NCBI RefSeq assembly: GCF_036323735.1
Contig: NC_086024.1
Location: forward strand, 135,130,053-135,194,052
Direction of reading: 5' to 3'
DNA length: 64,000 nt
Source: Rattus norvegicus
Lineage: Eukaryota; Chordata; Mammalia; Rodentia; Muridae
Positions 1-11,114 of this stretch are shown one piece after another. A model generated the notes under the pieces. That model saw nothing but the letters and a program-made list of their open reading frames with translations. It did not search any database and was not told the DNA's origin. How positions within the stretch are numbered: position 1 is the first letter of the stretch; each line of letters opens with the position of its first letter. Position numbers and translations under genes: made by a program.

Positions 1-480
1 TCGTGAACTCCGTTAGTAAATTGTGAAACACAAGTCTCAGCTCTCTATGGTGCCACAGAAAACATGACAGCTGTTATCAATTAGGGTGTTTCTGCCTCAA
101 GGCACAGCTGACTCCGCTCCCAGTGGGGTTTCCTGGTGGATGCTTGGGCTGTGATAGGGCAGATGGGCAGTCCTGGAGAAACCCACGTGCCACACAGCTC
201 TTCTCCCATGTAGCCCAAAGCTAGCCTTATCTCCACACACTGGCAGGAAAGCGCTACTGGGGACATCTGAGGGAGACAGCCTCTTAGGGCAAGGAGATGG
301 CTCAGTTGCAGTGCTGAGTTCCGTGAGCAGCACACACGTGAAAAGGGTGGGTGTGGAGACAAGCACTAGTATTCCCCATTCTCACAGATCTCGGAATCAA
401 CCTGCCTAGCAGAATTGGAGAGCCCCGGGTACAACTAAGCAACCCTTTCTCAAACAACAATGTGGAAGGCTCCAGGGGTT
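1..480. other. Unassigned sequence
   Basis: I see no gene and no clear repeat here. The stretch around 290-330 (GGAGATGGCTCAGTTGCAGT) weakly resembles a B2 head but lacks the rest of the element. Open frames are short and have no recognisable domain. Confidence 0.4.
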
Positions 481-496
481 GGACATTCAAGGTTTA

Positions 497-605
497 TCTC
501 TGTCCCACACACGTGTGCTTGTGTGCGCTTGTGTGCTTATGCGCATGCACGCATGCGCACACATACACAGAGAGAGAGACAGACAGAGAGACAGAGACAG
601 AGACA
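497..605. repeat. Compound (GT/GC)n-(CA)-(GA/CAGA)n simple repeat
   Basis: Alternating purine-pyrimidine TGTG and GCGCATGCAC runs lead into a near-palindromic GCATGCACGCATGC core around 542-556, then CACA and GAGA/CAGA repeats. Alternating GC/GT of this type can adopt Z-DNA; that last point is family knowledge, not shown here. Confidence 0.75.
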
Positions 606-620
606 AAAGGAGTTCACTTT

Positions 621-709
621 CTGGGGTAACATCCTTGTTTCTGTAGCTTTGGCAAACACCATGACCAAAAGCAACTTAGGGGAGAAAGGACTTATTTGGC
701 TTATACTAC
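621..709 (-). repeat. Rodent type B repeat, head fragment
   Basis: The segment matches the reverse complement of the terminal part of the type B repeat seen at 1,848-2,240: a CACCATGACCAAAAGCAACTT block followed by a TTATTTGGCTTA block. It stops abruptly near 709, where unrelated sequence begins. Confidence 0.55.
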
Positions 710-1205
710 TGAAGTGGAAACTTAAGGGTTCTTTGGAAAGTCAGTTGTGTCGGATGGTATTTTACTGGGACAAACATGTGAAGGAGTATTGTCCTGAAGC
801 TGACACAGATGAAAGGGTATTTTGCAAACACGTGAAAGGACACGCGATAAAAGATTCTTCAAAAACAAAATGCATGTATCGGTCCCCCTTACACTGTATA
901 GTTGAGCTCCATTTGTTGGGACTCCATAGAGAGAAAGGCACCACAAAACTTCTAGTGCTATGCTGAGGCTTCTTGCCACTTCCTCAGACTCGGGCTGATT
1001 GGCAGAGTGATGTCAGCTGAGACAGACTCATGTACTGAGGTGAGATACGTGGTGAGACGAGACCCACGGAAGACATGTGATGTTTGGACAGAGTATAAAT
1101 AGGACTCAACGGCTTGCTGATAGAATTATCTGTAAGACTTCTTGGTCTGGCGTCTTCGTTGATCTTTGCTGATCTTCGCTTTCTTGGCGTTGTTTTGTGG
1201 CATTT
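710..1205 (+). mobile_element. Possible solo LTR, family not recognised
   Basis: About 0.5 kb of unrelated sequence lies between repeat fragments. It has a TATA-like TATAAATAG at 1,093-1,101 and is preceded by GC/AC-mixed sequence, as in many LTR U3 regions. A TG start near 745 and a CA end near 1,202 are possible. I find no clear target-site duplication and no AATAAA signal, so LTR identity is a guess. Confidence 0.3.
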
Positions 1206-1605
1206 CCTGTTACCGTGGGTAAGATATCCTGGCAAGCACAACCTAAGGGAGGAAGGAAGATTGTTTGGGCTCACAGTTTGGGGGTTCGGTCTGTCATAGT
1301 GAAGTCACAGCAGTGGGAGCCTGAAACAGCTTGAAGTCACAAAGCACAACAACAGTCAAGAAGCAGAGAAGGCTAAATGCGGGTACTCAGCCAGCTTTCT
1401 CCTTGTTATACAGCTGAGGGCCCGGGCCAAGGGAATGGCGCCACCCATTCGTAGGGTGGGTCTTCCCCTCTCGACATAATCAGCACAGACCCTCATAGTC
1501 ATGGCCAGAGGCTAATGTAATCTAAACAAGCCTTCACAGACATACCCAGAGGCTTGTCTCTGAGGAGATTCTAATTGATCATCAACATTAACTGTCATGG
1601 GCACT
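1206..1605 (-). repeat. Rodent medium-reiterated repeat, type B relative
   Basis: The sequence contains blocks familiar from many rodent loci: a GGAGGAAGGAAGATTGTTTGGGCTCACAGTTTG-like block, a 'cagtcaagaagcagaga' block, a 'gaatggcgccaccca' block and a 'cacagacatacccagaggcttg' block. No coding potential is visible. The family assignment is from memory. Confidence 0.5.
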
Positions 1606-1847
1606 GCCCGAGCTCCTGGACTCAGCTATACCTGAAGCCAGAGATGCCCTAGCACTTCCCACTGTGGGAAGTGATTTTTCTCTTTAACTTGTATGAGCTG
1701 TGTTTCTGCTGTGTGCAAGGAAGCCAGTCTACTAAGTCAACGGGCATTTATCAATTGCCTGATGGATGCCTAGGTACATGCAGGGCACTGGGACACTGCC
1801 CCGAGCATTACAAGCAGCAAGCAGTTCTGGAACTGTACTGGCTGGTT

Positions 1848-2240
1848 CTGTGTGTCAACTTGACACAAGCTGGAGTTATCACAGAAAAGGAGCCTCAGTT
1901 GAGGAAATGCCTCCATGAGACCCAACTGTGAGGCATTTTCTCAATTAGTGATCAAGGGGGGAGGACCCAGCCCATTGTGGGTGGCGCCATCCCCTGGGCT
2001 GGTGGTCTTGGGTTCTATAAGAGAGCAAGCTGAGCAAGCCAGGGGAAGGAAGCCAGTAAGTAACATCCCTCCATGGCCTCTGCATCAGCTCCTGCTTCCT
2101 GACCTGCTTGAGTTCCAGTCCTGACTTCCTTTGGTGATGAACAGCAGTGTGGAAGTGTAGGCTGAATAAACCCTTTCCTCCCCAGCTTGCTTCTTGGTCA
2201 TGATGTTTGTGCAGGAATAGAAACCCTGACTAAGACAGAA
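1848..2240 (+). repeat. Rodent type B repeat (hAT-Charlie/RCHARR1-like?)
   Basis: A near-complete copy of about 390 bp. It begins TGTCAACTTGACACAAGCTGG, carries the 'cattgtgggtggcgccatcccctgggctgg' and 'cctccatggcctctgcatcagctcc' blocks, and ends near CCCTGACTAAGACAG. The same family recurs at 12.5-13.2, 30.4-30.8 and (reverse) 37.2-37.6 kb. It looks like a non-autonomous repeat; the family name is uncertain. Confidence 0.65.
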
Positions 2241-2756
2241 ACCCTAAGCCAAGAACTACTCTTACCACTTTTCATACATTTGCTCACTGATCTGCAGCCA
2301 GCAGCCTACATGAATTCAAAGTCCAGCAGGGTGAAAGACGGACATAAGCCAGCTAGTGAGCGAAGGTCATGGCATTTCTCTAGGACTCTCCAGCATGGAA
2401 GGTCCCAGGTGTATGGTCTGGAAATGTCCCCAGAAGCCACCAGGGAGTCACGCAGAACAAGCAAAGAGAAAGAAGACCCAAAATGGGAAAAAGAAAGTTT
2501 CAGAAAACCCACTCTCACTCTGAAAATGCTCATGTCTCAGCTATAAGCTCTCATACAGTACTGTGTGCACCATGTACAGATACCAAGTAAAAGACCAAAA
2601 GCAAACACAAGTGTTGACTGAAATTGTCACGAATGAATGGCACTGAAGGCTATTTTTATTTTCATTTTTATACATCTCTCCACTTTCCAAGCTTCCTGTG
2701 ACAGACCAGGTTATTTATTATTGCATTAAAAAGCATATAGGACCCTCTTGGTCCTT
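2241..2756. other. Unassigned sequence
   Basis: No convincing gene or repeat is seen. A 119-codon plus-strand open frame spans the end of the neighbouring repeat and has no recognisable domain. The last 120 bases are AT-rich. Confidence 0.4.
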
Positions 2757-3124
2757 ATGATGGTTTGAATATGACTCCCATAGACTCATGAGTGTGAGTG
2801 CTTGGCTCATAGAGAGTGGCACTTTTGGGAGGTGTGGCCTTGTTGGAAGAAATGTGTCACTGTTGGGAGCAGGCTCTGAGGTCTCCTATGCTCAAGCTAT
2901 ACCCACTGTGGCACACAGTCTCCTTCTGCTGCCTGCGGATCAAGATGTAGAACTCTCAACTCGTTCTCTAGCACCATGTCTACCTCCGTTCTACCACACT
3001 CCCCACCATGATGGTAACGGACTAAACCTCTGAAATTGAGAGCCGGCCCCAGTTAAATGTCCTTTTAATAGTAGTTTCTGTGGCCATGGTGTCTCTTCAC
3101 AGCAATAAAACCCCAACTAAGACA
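2757..3124 (-). repeat. Rodent type A repeat
   Basis: Begins TGATGGTTTGAATATG and ends CCCCAACTAAGACAG. In between are 'gtggccttgttggaagaaatgtgtcactgttggg' and 'atggtaacggactaaacctctgaa' blocks. The same family lies in inverted orientation only about 50 bp away (3,178-3,498). Non-coding; the family name is not certain (possibly an RMER-type element). Confidence 0.7.
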
Positions 3125-3177
3125 GCCCTGGTAAGCTGATCCCCACAGGCCCAGCTCCTAGCTGATTTTAGGTTCTA

Positions 3178-3498
3178 TCCTAGTTAGGGTTTTACTGCTG
3201 TGAGCAGACACCATGACCAAGGCAACTCTTATAAAGGACAACATTGAATTAGGGCTGGCTCACAGGTTCAGAGGTTCAGTCCATTATCAAGGTGGGAACA
3301 TGGCAGCACCCAGGCAAACATGGTCCGAGAGGAGCTGAGAGTTCTGCATCTTCATCTGAAGTCGGCTAGTGGAAGACTGACTTCCAGGCAGCTAGGATGA
3401 GGGTCTTAAAGCCCACACCCACTGTGACACACCTACTCCAACAAGGCCACCTTCTAATACTGCCACTCCCTGGGCCCAGCATATACAAACCATCACAG
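3178..3498 (+). repeat. Rodent type A repeat, inverted partner
   Basis: Begins TAGTTAGGGTTTTACTGCTG, continues with 'caccatgaccaaggcaactcttataaagg', and ends in the 'catatacaaaccatcac' block. It is the inverse of the copy at 2,757-3,124, with the CTAAGACAG/CTTAG ends facing each other. Confidence 0.75.
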
Positions 3499-4276
3499 GT
3501 TCTGCCGAGCTGACAACACCAACCATTCCTACTCTGAATGTAAACCCTGTTCACAGCAGGACAGAGAACATAAGTTCCTGGACATGGGGACAGATGATCT
3601 CAGGCCACAACTCAGCTTCCTGTGGGTCAGTCCTGCAATCAGGCAGTGACGCCAACAGGGCAGACACCTTTCCCTCCTCTTCCTTCACCCCACCCACAGG
3701 CTCTGGATGCCTCTGAATGAAGCTTCACTCAAGCTCTAGCTCTGATACAGAACCTATGTCAATGTCACCATAGTTTTGTCCCTTGGCTACACCTGAGTAT
3801 CCCTGGACCCTGGAGGAACCACAGGGTGTATCTAATTTACCTGGGGACAGCCTTGAAGCATGTTCAGCTAAGGACATGCCACAACCTGAAAAGGGGCCAA
3901 AGCCTCTGCCCATTGTAGCCAGAATCTGCCAGGGTGACAGGTGGCAACACCAGGGATTTCCCTGTCACCAGGGAAGTCCTGTCTAAGGTGGGATGTCCTC
4001 ATGGATCTAAACAGCAAGGCCATCAGCACCAGAGAGGGACAAGGGAACCAAGGCCTATGGGGTAGGGTCCTGCCTCTGCCATGCTCAGGAAACCACTTGC
4101 CTATGACATTTAAATGAGGAGTGTGGAGCAAGACCAGGGATACAAGGTGACAGACTGCAGAGGTACCAGACTCCAGGGTCCTATAAAGACCTTGGATATT
4201 TCCTTGAGACCAACAGGATCCCCAATATGAGGTTAACTTTGAGAGGTTCAGGGGAGCCTCAGAATAAAGCTGGAAA
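3499..4276. other. Unassigned sequence
   Basis: No gene or repeat recognised. Short open frames on both strands (62-87 codons) overlap one another and have no domain. It could be unique non-coding DNA. Confidence 0.4.
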
Positions 4277-4411
4277 CAGTGTGGTGGTGGTACATCCTTA
4301 GTCCCAGCAGTTGGGAGGCAGAGATGGGCAGATCTCTGAGTTCAAGGACATCCTGGTCTACAGAAAGAGTTCCAGGACACCCAGGGCTACACAGAGAAAC
4401 CCTGTCTTTAA
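4277..4411 (+). mobile_element. B1 SINE
   Basis: 7SL-derived B1, recognised from GTGGTGGTACATCCTTAGTC (near box A), 'cccagcagttgggaggcagag', 'tctctgagttcaagg' (near box B) and a 'cacagagaaaccctgtct' end. Its A-rich tail grades directly into the long purine tract downstream, which probably grew from it. Confidence 0.85.
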
Positions 4412-4415
4412 AAAC

Positions 4416-4419
4416 AAAA

Positions 4420-4450
<31 letters not shown>

Positions 4451-4482
4451 GGGAAGGGGAGGAGGATGAGGAAGAGGAGGAA

Positions 4483-4513
<31 letters not shown>

Positions 4514-4666
4514 GGGAAGGGGGAGGAGGAAGAGGAAGAGGAGGAAAGAGAAGAAGAAGAAGAGGAAGAAGAAGAAGAGGAAGAAGAAGAGGAAGAAGAA
4601 GAAGAGGAAGAAGAAGAAGAGGAAGAAGAAGAAGAGGAAGAAGAAGAAGAGGAAGAAGAAGAGGAA

Positions 4667-4701
<35 letters not shown>

Positions 4702-4791
4702 AGAAGAAGAAGAAGAAGAAGAAGAAGAAGAAGAAGAAGAAGAAGAAGAAGAAGAAGAAGAAGAAGAAGAAGAAGAAGAAGAAGAAGAAAG
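4416..4791 (+). repeat. Long (GAA/GAG)n homopurine tract
   Basis: About 376 bases made only of A and G except a single T at 4,467, so 4,468-4,791 is 324 consecutive purines. The composition shifts from GGA-rich to an almost pure (GAA)n block at the 3' end. Mirror-symmetric purine tracts can form triplex (H-DNA). The long Glu/Arg or Ser open frames over it are composition artefacts. Confidence 0.97.
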
Positions 4792-4995
4792 CTGTGGTCC
4801 AGTGCTGAACCCTATGGCCACTCTAAGTATGTTTTCTCAGTAAGCCTTTCTCTTTGAGCCTCACTGCGTCTGTTCTGCAAACAGTCCCCAGAGAACACAT
4901 GCCTGAGGGGTAGCCTTGGGTTACACATTCCCTGTGGGTCTCACCTGCTGCTTTTGAAAACCGGGTAAAAGTCCTGCTCTTAGAAATGCAAAGGA

Positions 4996-7260
4996 AGATC
5001 CTTGATCCACTTGGACTTGAGCTTTTGTACAAGGAGATAATTATGGATCGATTTGCATTCTTCTACATGCAGACCACCAGTTACATTTGTTGAAGATGCT
5101 TTCTCCTTTCCACTGTATGGTTTTGGCTTCTTTGTCAAAGATCAAGTGTCCATAGGTGTGTGGGTTCATTTCTGGGTCTTCAATTCTATTCCATCGATTG
5201 ACCTACCTGTCTCTGTACCAATACCGTGCAGTTTTCATCACTATTGCTACTTGAGGTCATGGATGATGATCCCCACATAAAACCAGATACACTGAATCTA
5301 ATAGAGGAGAAAGTAGGAAATGGCCTCAAACACATGGGAACTGGCGAAATGTTCCTGAACAGAACACCAGTGGCTTAGGCTCTAAGATCAACAATTGAGA
5401 AATGGGACCTCAGGGAACTGAAAAGTTTCTGTGAGGCAAAGGACACGGTCAATAGGACAAAATGACAACCTACTGATTGGGAAAAGATCTTCACTAAGCT
5501 TACATCTGATAGAGGGCTAATATCCAAAATATAAAAAGAACTCCAAAAGTTAGACTCCAAAAAAAAAAAAAACAAATAAACCAATTTAAAAACTGGGGTA
5601 CAGAGCTAAACAGAGAATTCTCAACTGAGGAACCTCAAATGGCTGAGAAGCACCTAAAGAAATGTTTGGCATCCTTAGTCATCAGGGAAATGCAAATCAA
5701 AACAACGCTGAGATTCCACCTCACACCAATCCAAATGGCTAAGATCAAAAACTCAAGTGACAGTACATGCTGGCCAGGATATGGAGAAAGAGGAACACTG
5801 CCCCATTGCTGTTTGGAATGCAAACTGGTACAACCACTCTGAAAAATCAGTCTGGAGTTTCCTCAGAAAATTGGAAGTTCTACCTGAAGACCCAGGTATG
5901 CCACTCTTGGGCATATACCTAAATGATGCCCCACCATACCACAGGGACTCCACTGTGTTCATAGCAGCCTTGTTTGTGATAGCCAGAAGCTGGAAAGAAC
6001 CAAGATGCCCCTCAGTGAAAGAATGGATACAGAAAGTGTGGTTCATTTACACAATGGAGTACTATTCATCCATTAAAAACAAGGACATCATGAATTTTTC
6101 AGGCAAATGGACGGAACTAGAAAATACCATCCTGAATGAGGTAACCCAGACCCAAAAGGACATGCATGCTATGTAGTCACTGATAAGTGGGTATTAGCCT
6201 AAAAGTTCAGAATACCCATGACACAACTCAGACGGTAGGAAGCTTAACAAGAGGGAAGCCAAAGTATGGATACATGAAACTCACTTAGAAGGAAAACAAA
6301 ATAATCATGGAAGACATAGGGAGGGAGAAAGCTGGGTGAATGAGGGGAGGGGAGAAGGGAAGGTGGGACCGGATCAAGTATGGGGAAAGACAGGAGAAAT
6401 TACCCAAAGGGCCAGGAGAATGGATTGAAATATGCAGCAATGGAGGTTAGGGGTAGGGGAAACCTCTAGAAAGTCCTAGAGACCTGGGATGTGAGAGGCT
6501 ACTCAGCGGGGATGACGTTAGCCAAACGTCCAACAGTGGGGAGATGTAACTGGCAGAGACCACCTCCAGTAGATAAACTCGGCCCCCAGTTGAGGCACGG
6601 GGCCATTACCTATCTTCAAATTTTTTAACCCAAAATTGTTCCCATCTAAAGGAGATGCAGGGACAAAAACAGACCAAGGACTGAAAGAAAGGCTGCCCAG
6701 TGACCCATTCCATGGATGCACATCAAATCCCAGCACTATCGCTGAGGCCATATTGCCCGTGCAGACAGGGGCCTGGCATGGCTAACCTCTGAAAGGCTCT
6801 ACCAGCACCTGACTGAAACAAATGCAGATACTCAACAGCCAATCACTGGACTGAGATCAGAGACCAATATAGAATGGTTAGAGGAAGGACTGAAGGAGAT
6901 GGCAGCCCCATAGGAAGAACGAACAACATTGTCAATTAACCCAGACCCCTCAGAGCTCCCAGAGACTAAGCCAAAATCCAAGGAGCATGCGTGGACTGCT
7001 CCATGGCCCCATGCACATGTGTAGTAGAGGGCTGTCTCGTATGGCATCGGTGGGAGAGGATGCACTTAATCCTGTGGAAACTTGATGCCCCAGGGATGAG
7101 GGATGCTGGTGGGGGTGAGGTGGGGTGGGTAGGTGGTGGGAGAGCAGCATCTCAGAGGCAGAGAGGGGAGGGAGGATGGGGTAAAGAGCTGGGGGAGGGG
7201 GGCTAGGAAGGGGGACAAATATTAGAATGTAAATAAATAAAATAGTTTAATTTTAAAAAT
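4996..7260 (+). mobile_element. L1, 5'-truncated with twin-priming inversion
   Basis: From about 5,275 to 7,258 the plus strand carries the 3' part of ORF2, including a MAEKHLKKCLASLVIREMQI peptide, then a G-rich L1 3'UTR and an A-rich end. From 4,996 to about 5,274 the sequence is ORF2 in the opposite orientation and corresponds to the segment just upstream. That is the signature of twin-primed L1 integration. The ends are flanked by matching AGAAATGCAAAGGA (4,982-4,995) and AGAGATGCAAAAGGA (7,261-7,275), a TSD with minor divergence. ORF2 has stops, so this copy is dead. It appears older than the 49.8 kb L1. Confidence 0.92.
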
Positions 7261-7275
7261 AGAGATGCAAAAGGA

Positions 7276-8442
7276 GGAGGCCAGCAAGAGGCCAGTGAGG
7301 TCCTCTAGACCCCCTCCTGCTATTCCCTTCCAACTGCAGACATGGCGGCATCCTTGACTCAACATTCGCCTCACTCCTTTCCTTCCTTATTTACCTTGGC
7401 TCCTTTTATTTCCCTTTTCACTTCAGTTGCACAGCACCGTGTTCTCGGCCCCTCCCATCCAACAGTCCTGGGCCAGGTGCGCTGGATGAGAGCCTAGGCC
7501 TGAGGGGCAGAAGGTACGCATGGCGCTTCTACGTACAGCCACAGCGGTCTGCACACCCAACAGGCCGAAGAGCTCCTGTAATTCGCTACGGTCCTTACAG
7601 TGCTGGCCTTTTGCAAAAGCAGCAAGCACAATTTTAACGAAAGCAACCAGAATGCTGGCTGTGTTTACAGAGAGCCAGCTATGTTGGGCAGTGTGTCAGA
7701 CAGAACTGGATACAGTGCTCCAAGAAATCCCAGAGCTTTCTCCAGGACCATCCACCTGAGTCTTCTTACACCCCCAGGCTCCCAAGTCACCAAAAACAAA
7801 CAAACAAACAAACAAACAAACAAGGCCCCAGGGCAAGAAGAGATTCAGCCAAGGTCCTGCACGTGGGAGCCTTTCCAAAGCCAGGACCTGGGCATCAGTG
7901 GCTTCCTGCCTCAGCCACAACTCTACTTCTGACAGCTTTTCATTGAGTCCATAACAGGTACTTTGCAACCTAGAAAGCCCCCCCCCCTTGCAGTACTGAG
8001 GCTCCAAAATGGGACCTCAGCCTTCATAGTGGGCTCCTATCTGCCCTCGCCACTCTCAAGCAAGGCAGCCATTATCCACCCTATGCAAACCACCTTTGCA
8101 GGTGCAAATACATCTTCTTTCTCCTCTCAGAGGTTTATGCTTAGAATCCAACATGCGCCCTGTCTCCATTGGCTCATGCTTTCAACACTTGCTTACTCTG
8201 AAGAGACAGGTCCTGTCTGGGGAGAAGCTATAGAGTTTTAGGAGGTGAGGTTGGTTGATGGATGTGTGTCACTAGAAATGGGTGTTTAAAGGTTATGCTT
8301 GGTCTCTAGGTCCTGATGTGTTCTCTGCTTCTCAGCCCACTGTATTTGAACAATTTCTGCCATACTTACATACCTATGGATCAAGCAGCTTTCTGGGGAC
8401 TTCCCAGATGTGACAGCCAGGATGCAGAATAAATCTTGTCAT
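7276..8442. other. Mostly unassigned; short (CAAA)n and poly-C
   Basis: Apparently unique sequence containing a (CAAA)7-type run at 7,795-7,822 and an 11-12 base C run around 7,978-7,988. No recognisable gene; the open frames of 68-110 codons overlap on both strands and lack domains. Confidence 0.45.
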
Positions 8443-8570
8443 AAACCAGACATGGTGGCACCTGCCCTGCAATCCCAGGACTCGTGGGGGCAGGAGGATC
8501 AAAGTTCAAGGTCATATTTGGCTTCATGATGAGTTTGAGGCTAGACTTTGATACATGAGAGAACGATGAG
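8443..8570 (+). mobile_element. Degenerate B1-like SINE
   Basis: A B1-like order is visible: 'cagacatggtggcacctgcc', 'aatcccaggactc', 'ggcaggaggatcaaagttcaagg', then 'tttgaggctag'. Heavy divergence means an old copy or a B1-derived composite. Confidence 0.5.
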
Positions 8571-9312
8571 AAATAATTAAAAGAACTAACCCTTCCCTAC
8601 TTTAAGTTGATTGTGTCAGGCACTTGGCCACAGTGCCCATGAGTAACTAATGCACAGAATTGTCACCAGAGAGGTAGAATAGTTGCTACAGTTAAATGTG
8701 GCCAGGCAGGGCTCAGGCCATTTGAACTGGCTTTCAGGAGGAATCTGGGAAAGTTCGGAGATGCAGACTTGAGAAAACCCTACAGTGCTATAAGCAGAGA
8801 TTGATGGACTATTCTGGAATACCAGGGCAGAGGTAAGACTGTGCTCATGAGACTCCAGGTGGGAGCTAGGACTTTACTCAGAATTGGGATCCAGACAATC
8901 TGTGTCACGTTTTCTGTAGGGGAAAAGAAAAGCTCACATTCTGTCCATGTCTGGAAAATTTTGATGATGCTTAGTTTAAAAATAAGGGATTGATTAATTT
9001 GGCAGAAGAAATCTCCAGACAATATGGCACTCAAGCCACGGCGTGGGCATTGCTCGCTTGTCTTAGCCACATTTACAATGAGAATTGGCAGCGAAAAGAA
9101 GATCAGAAAAATCCGAAACATGTATAGTTTGGCCAGAAAGGGGCATGAACATATTTAAAGTCGCAAACAAGGAAAATGTGGACAAAACATCTTGGTTGTA
9201 AAAGAAGCTAGTGTCGCTGAAGCACCGCCATGCGTTTTGTGCTGGGACAATAGAAAGGTGTCCTGGAAGTGAGAGTTCAGACACCGAAAGCTCCAGGGAG
9301 TAAACTGGAAAC
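8571..9312. other. Unassigned sequence
   Basis: No gene or clear repeat is recognised. A 113-codon minus-strand open frame (8,780-9,121) has hydrophobic stretches but no recognisable domain and no supporting context, so I do not call it a gene. Confidence 0.35.
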
Positions 9313-9526
9313 TTGGGGCTGCGCAGATGGCACAGTGGTTCAGGGGACTCGCTGCTCTTGCAAGAGTCCTGTGTTCAGATGTCAGAACCCACATCCGGAA
9401 GCTCATAACTACCTGTCTCTCAAGTTCCAAGAGATCCAGTGCCCTGCCCTCACCGCCTCTGAAGCACCCTGTATGTGTAGACACCAACACACACAAACAT
9501 AAAATAAAAATAACAAATCTTTTAAA
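9313..9526 (+). mobile_element. B2/B3-type SINE
   Basis: tRNA-derived head 'gctgcgcagatggcacagtggttcagggg' with 'gctgctcttgcaagag', a central 'ctccaagagatccagtgccctgcc'-like body, and an A/T-rich end with AAATAAAAATAAC. Diverged from the young B2 copies elsewhere. Confidence 0.75.
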
Positions 9527-9539
9527 AACTAAAAATTCT

Positions 9540-9733
9540 CCATTGCCCTGCAACCTCTCTTCCCACCTTCATCAGACCTGCTGAAACATACAAGTAAGAT
9601 ATTTCCTTCCAGCACCCATTTTCCCTGCTCCCCAAGTCCTCTGGAGCACCCCCAGCTGCCCTGAGCAGCCTGCTACCCCTGTTGACCCTCCATTGTCCTG
9701 CCACCTCTCTGCCCACCTTTATCAGACCTGCTG
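9540..9733 (+). repeat. Two diverged copies of a ~44-bp segment 150 bp apart
   Basis: A segment at 9,540-9,583 (CCATTGCCCTGCAACCTCTC...) recurs at 9,690-9,733 (CCATTGTCCTGCCACCTCTC...). The offset is exactly 150 bases and both end in ATCAGACCTGCTG. It lies just upstream of the L1 ORF1 remnant, so it may be a remnant of tandem monomers in an old L1 5'UTR. Confidence 0.7.
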
Positions 9734-9923
9734 TTCCATAACCATACATGCTGCAGATAGCCATCAGAGGCCTGCCACCCCAGGATTGTGGAGGTTAGGC
9801 CCCCTGCCTAAACCTACTACAGGATGGCAAAAGGCCCTCAAGAGAACACAGTCAACAGAAGCTAGGACAATATGACATCTTCAGCAAGCCCCAAATATCC
9901 AAACACAACCAAAGCGTGTGGGA

Positions 9924-9928
<5 letters not shown>

Positions 9929-9980
<52 letters not shown>
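9929..9980. repeat. (CA)n microsatellite
   Basis: About 25 CA units with one ATA interruption, within the old L1 region. Confidence 0.98.
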
Positions 9981-10917
9981 GAGGACATTAAATCCCATCT
10001 TACAGAGATGTTAGAGGCATTTAAAGAGAAAGTGAATAAATCCATCAAAGAAATACAGGAAAATACAATTAAACAGGCGAAATAAATAAAACTATCCAAG
10101 ACCTGAACATAGAAATAGAAACAATAAAGAAAACGCAAACCGAGGGAATCCTGGAGATGGAAAATCTAGGGAAGAGAACAGAGGCAAAAGATGCAAGCCT
10201 TGCCCACAGAATGCAGGAGAGGGAAGAGAAAATCTCAGGCACAGAAGTTACAATTGAAGATACTGAGAGATACAAAGAGAACGTTAATTTAAAAAAATCC
10301 CTGACACAAAGCATCCAGGAAATCTGGGATACCATGAAAAGACCTATCCTAAGAATGATAGGAAGGTAAAGAATCCCACCTCCAAGGACCAGAAAACATT
10401 GTCAACAAAAGTACAGAAGAAAACTTTCCCAACCTAAAGAAAGAGATGCCTATAAACATGCGAGAGGTTTATAGAACACTAATTAGACTGGACCAGAAAA
10501 GAACATCCTCCAGCCACATGACTAATAATCAAAATATAGAATCTACTGAACAAAGAAAAGAATATTAAAAGTGACAAGGAGAAAAGGGCCAAATAGCACA
10601 CAAAGGCATAACAGAATTACACCCAACTTCTCAACAAAGACTCTAAAGGCTGGAAGGGACTAGACAGATATCTTGCAACCTCTTTAAAAAAAAAAACCAT
10701 AGATGCCAACTATACCCATCAGAGCTTTCAAGAACCATAGATGGAGAAAACAAGATATTTCAAGAAAACCCAACTTTAGACAATATCTGTCTAAAAATCC
10801 AGTCCTGCAGAACATAGTCAAAGGAACACCCCAAACCATGAAGGATACTACATCCAAGAAAACACGGGAAATGAGTAATTCTATACCAGAAAAAAAAAAC
10901 AAGGAAAGCAAACAGGT

Positions 10918-10918
<1 letters not shown>

Positions 10919-10966
<48 letters not shown>
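10919..10966. repeat. (CA)n microsatellite
   Basis: About 24 uninterrupted CA units, located between the ORF1 and ORF2 remnants of the old L1. Confidence 0.98.
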
Positions 10967-10968
<2 letters not shown>

Positions 10969-11114
10969 TACTACCAACATCAAAATAACAGGAATTAACA
11001 ATCACTGGTCATTAATATCTTTCAACACCAATGGGCTCCGTTCCCCAATAACAGATAATAATAGACTAACAGAATGGACAAAAAAAAAAAAAAAAAAAAA
11101 AAAACAGGATCCAT

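Noticed and set aside
4279..4857. 192-codon and related Glu/Arg/Ser frames
   Set aside because: They are the translation of a purine-only tract and start in a B1 SINE.
10684..11005. Cys/Val-rich frames
   Set aside because: They are the translation of (CA)n/(GT)n microsatellites.
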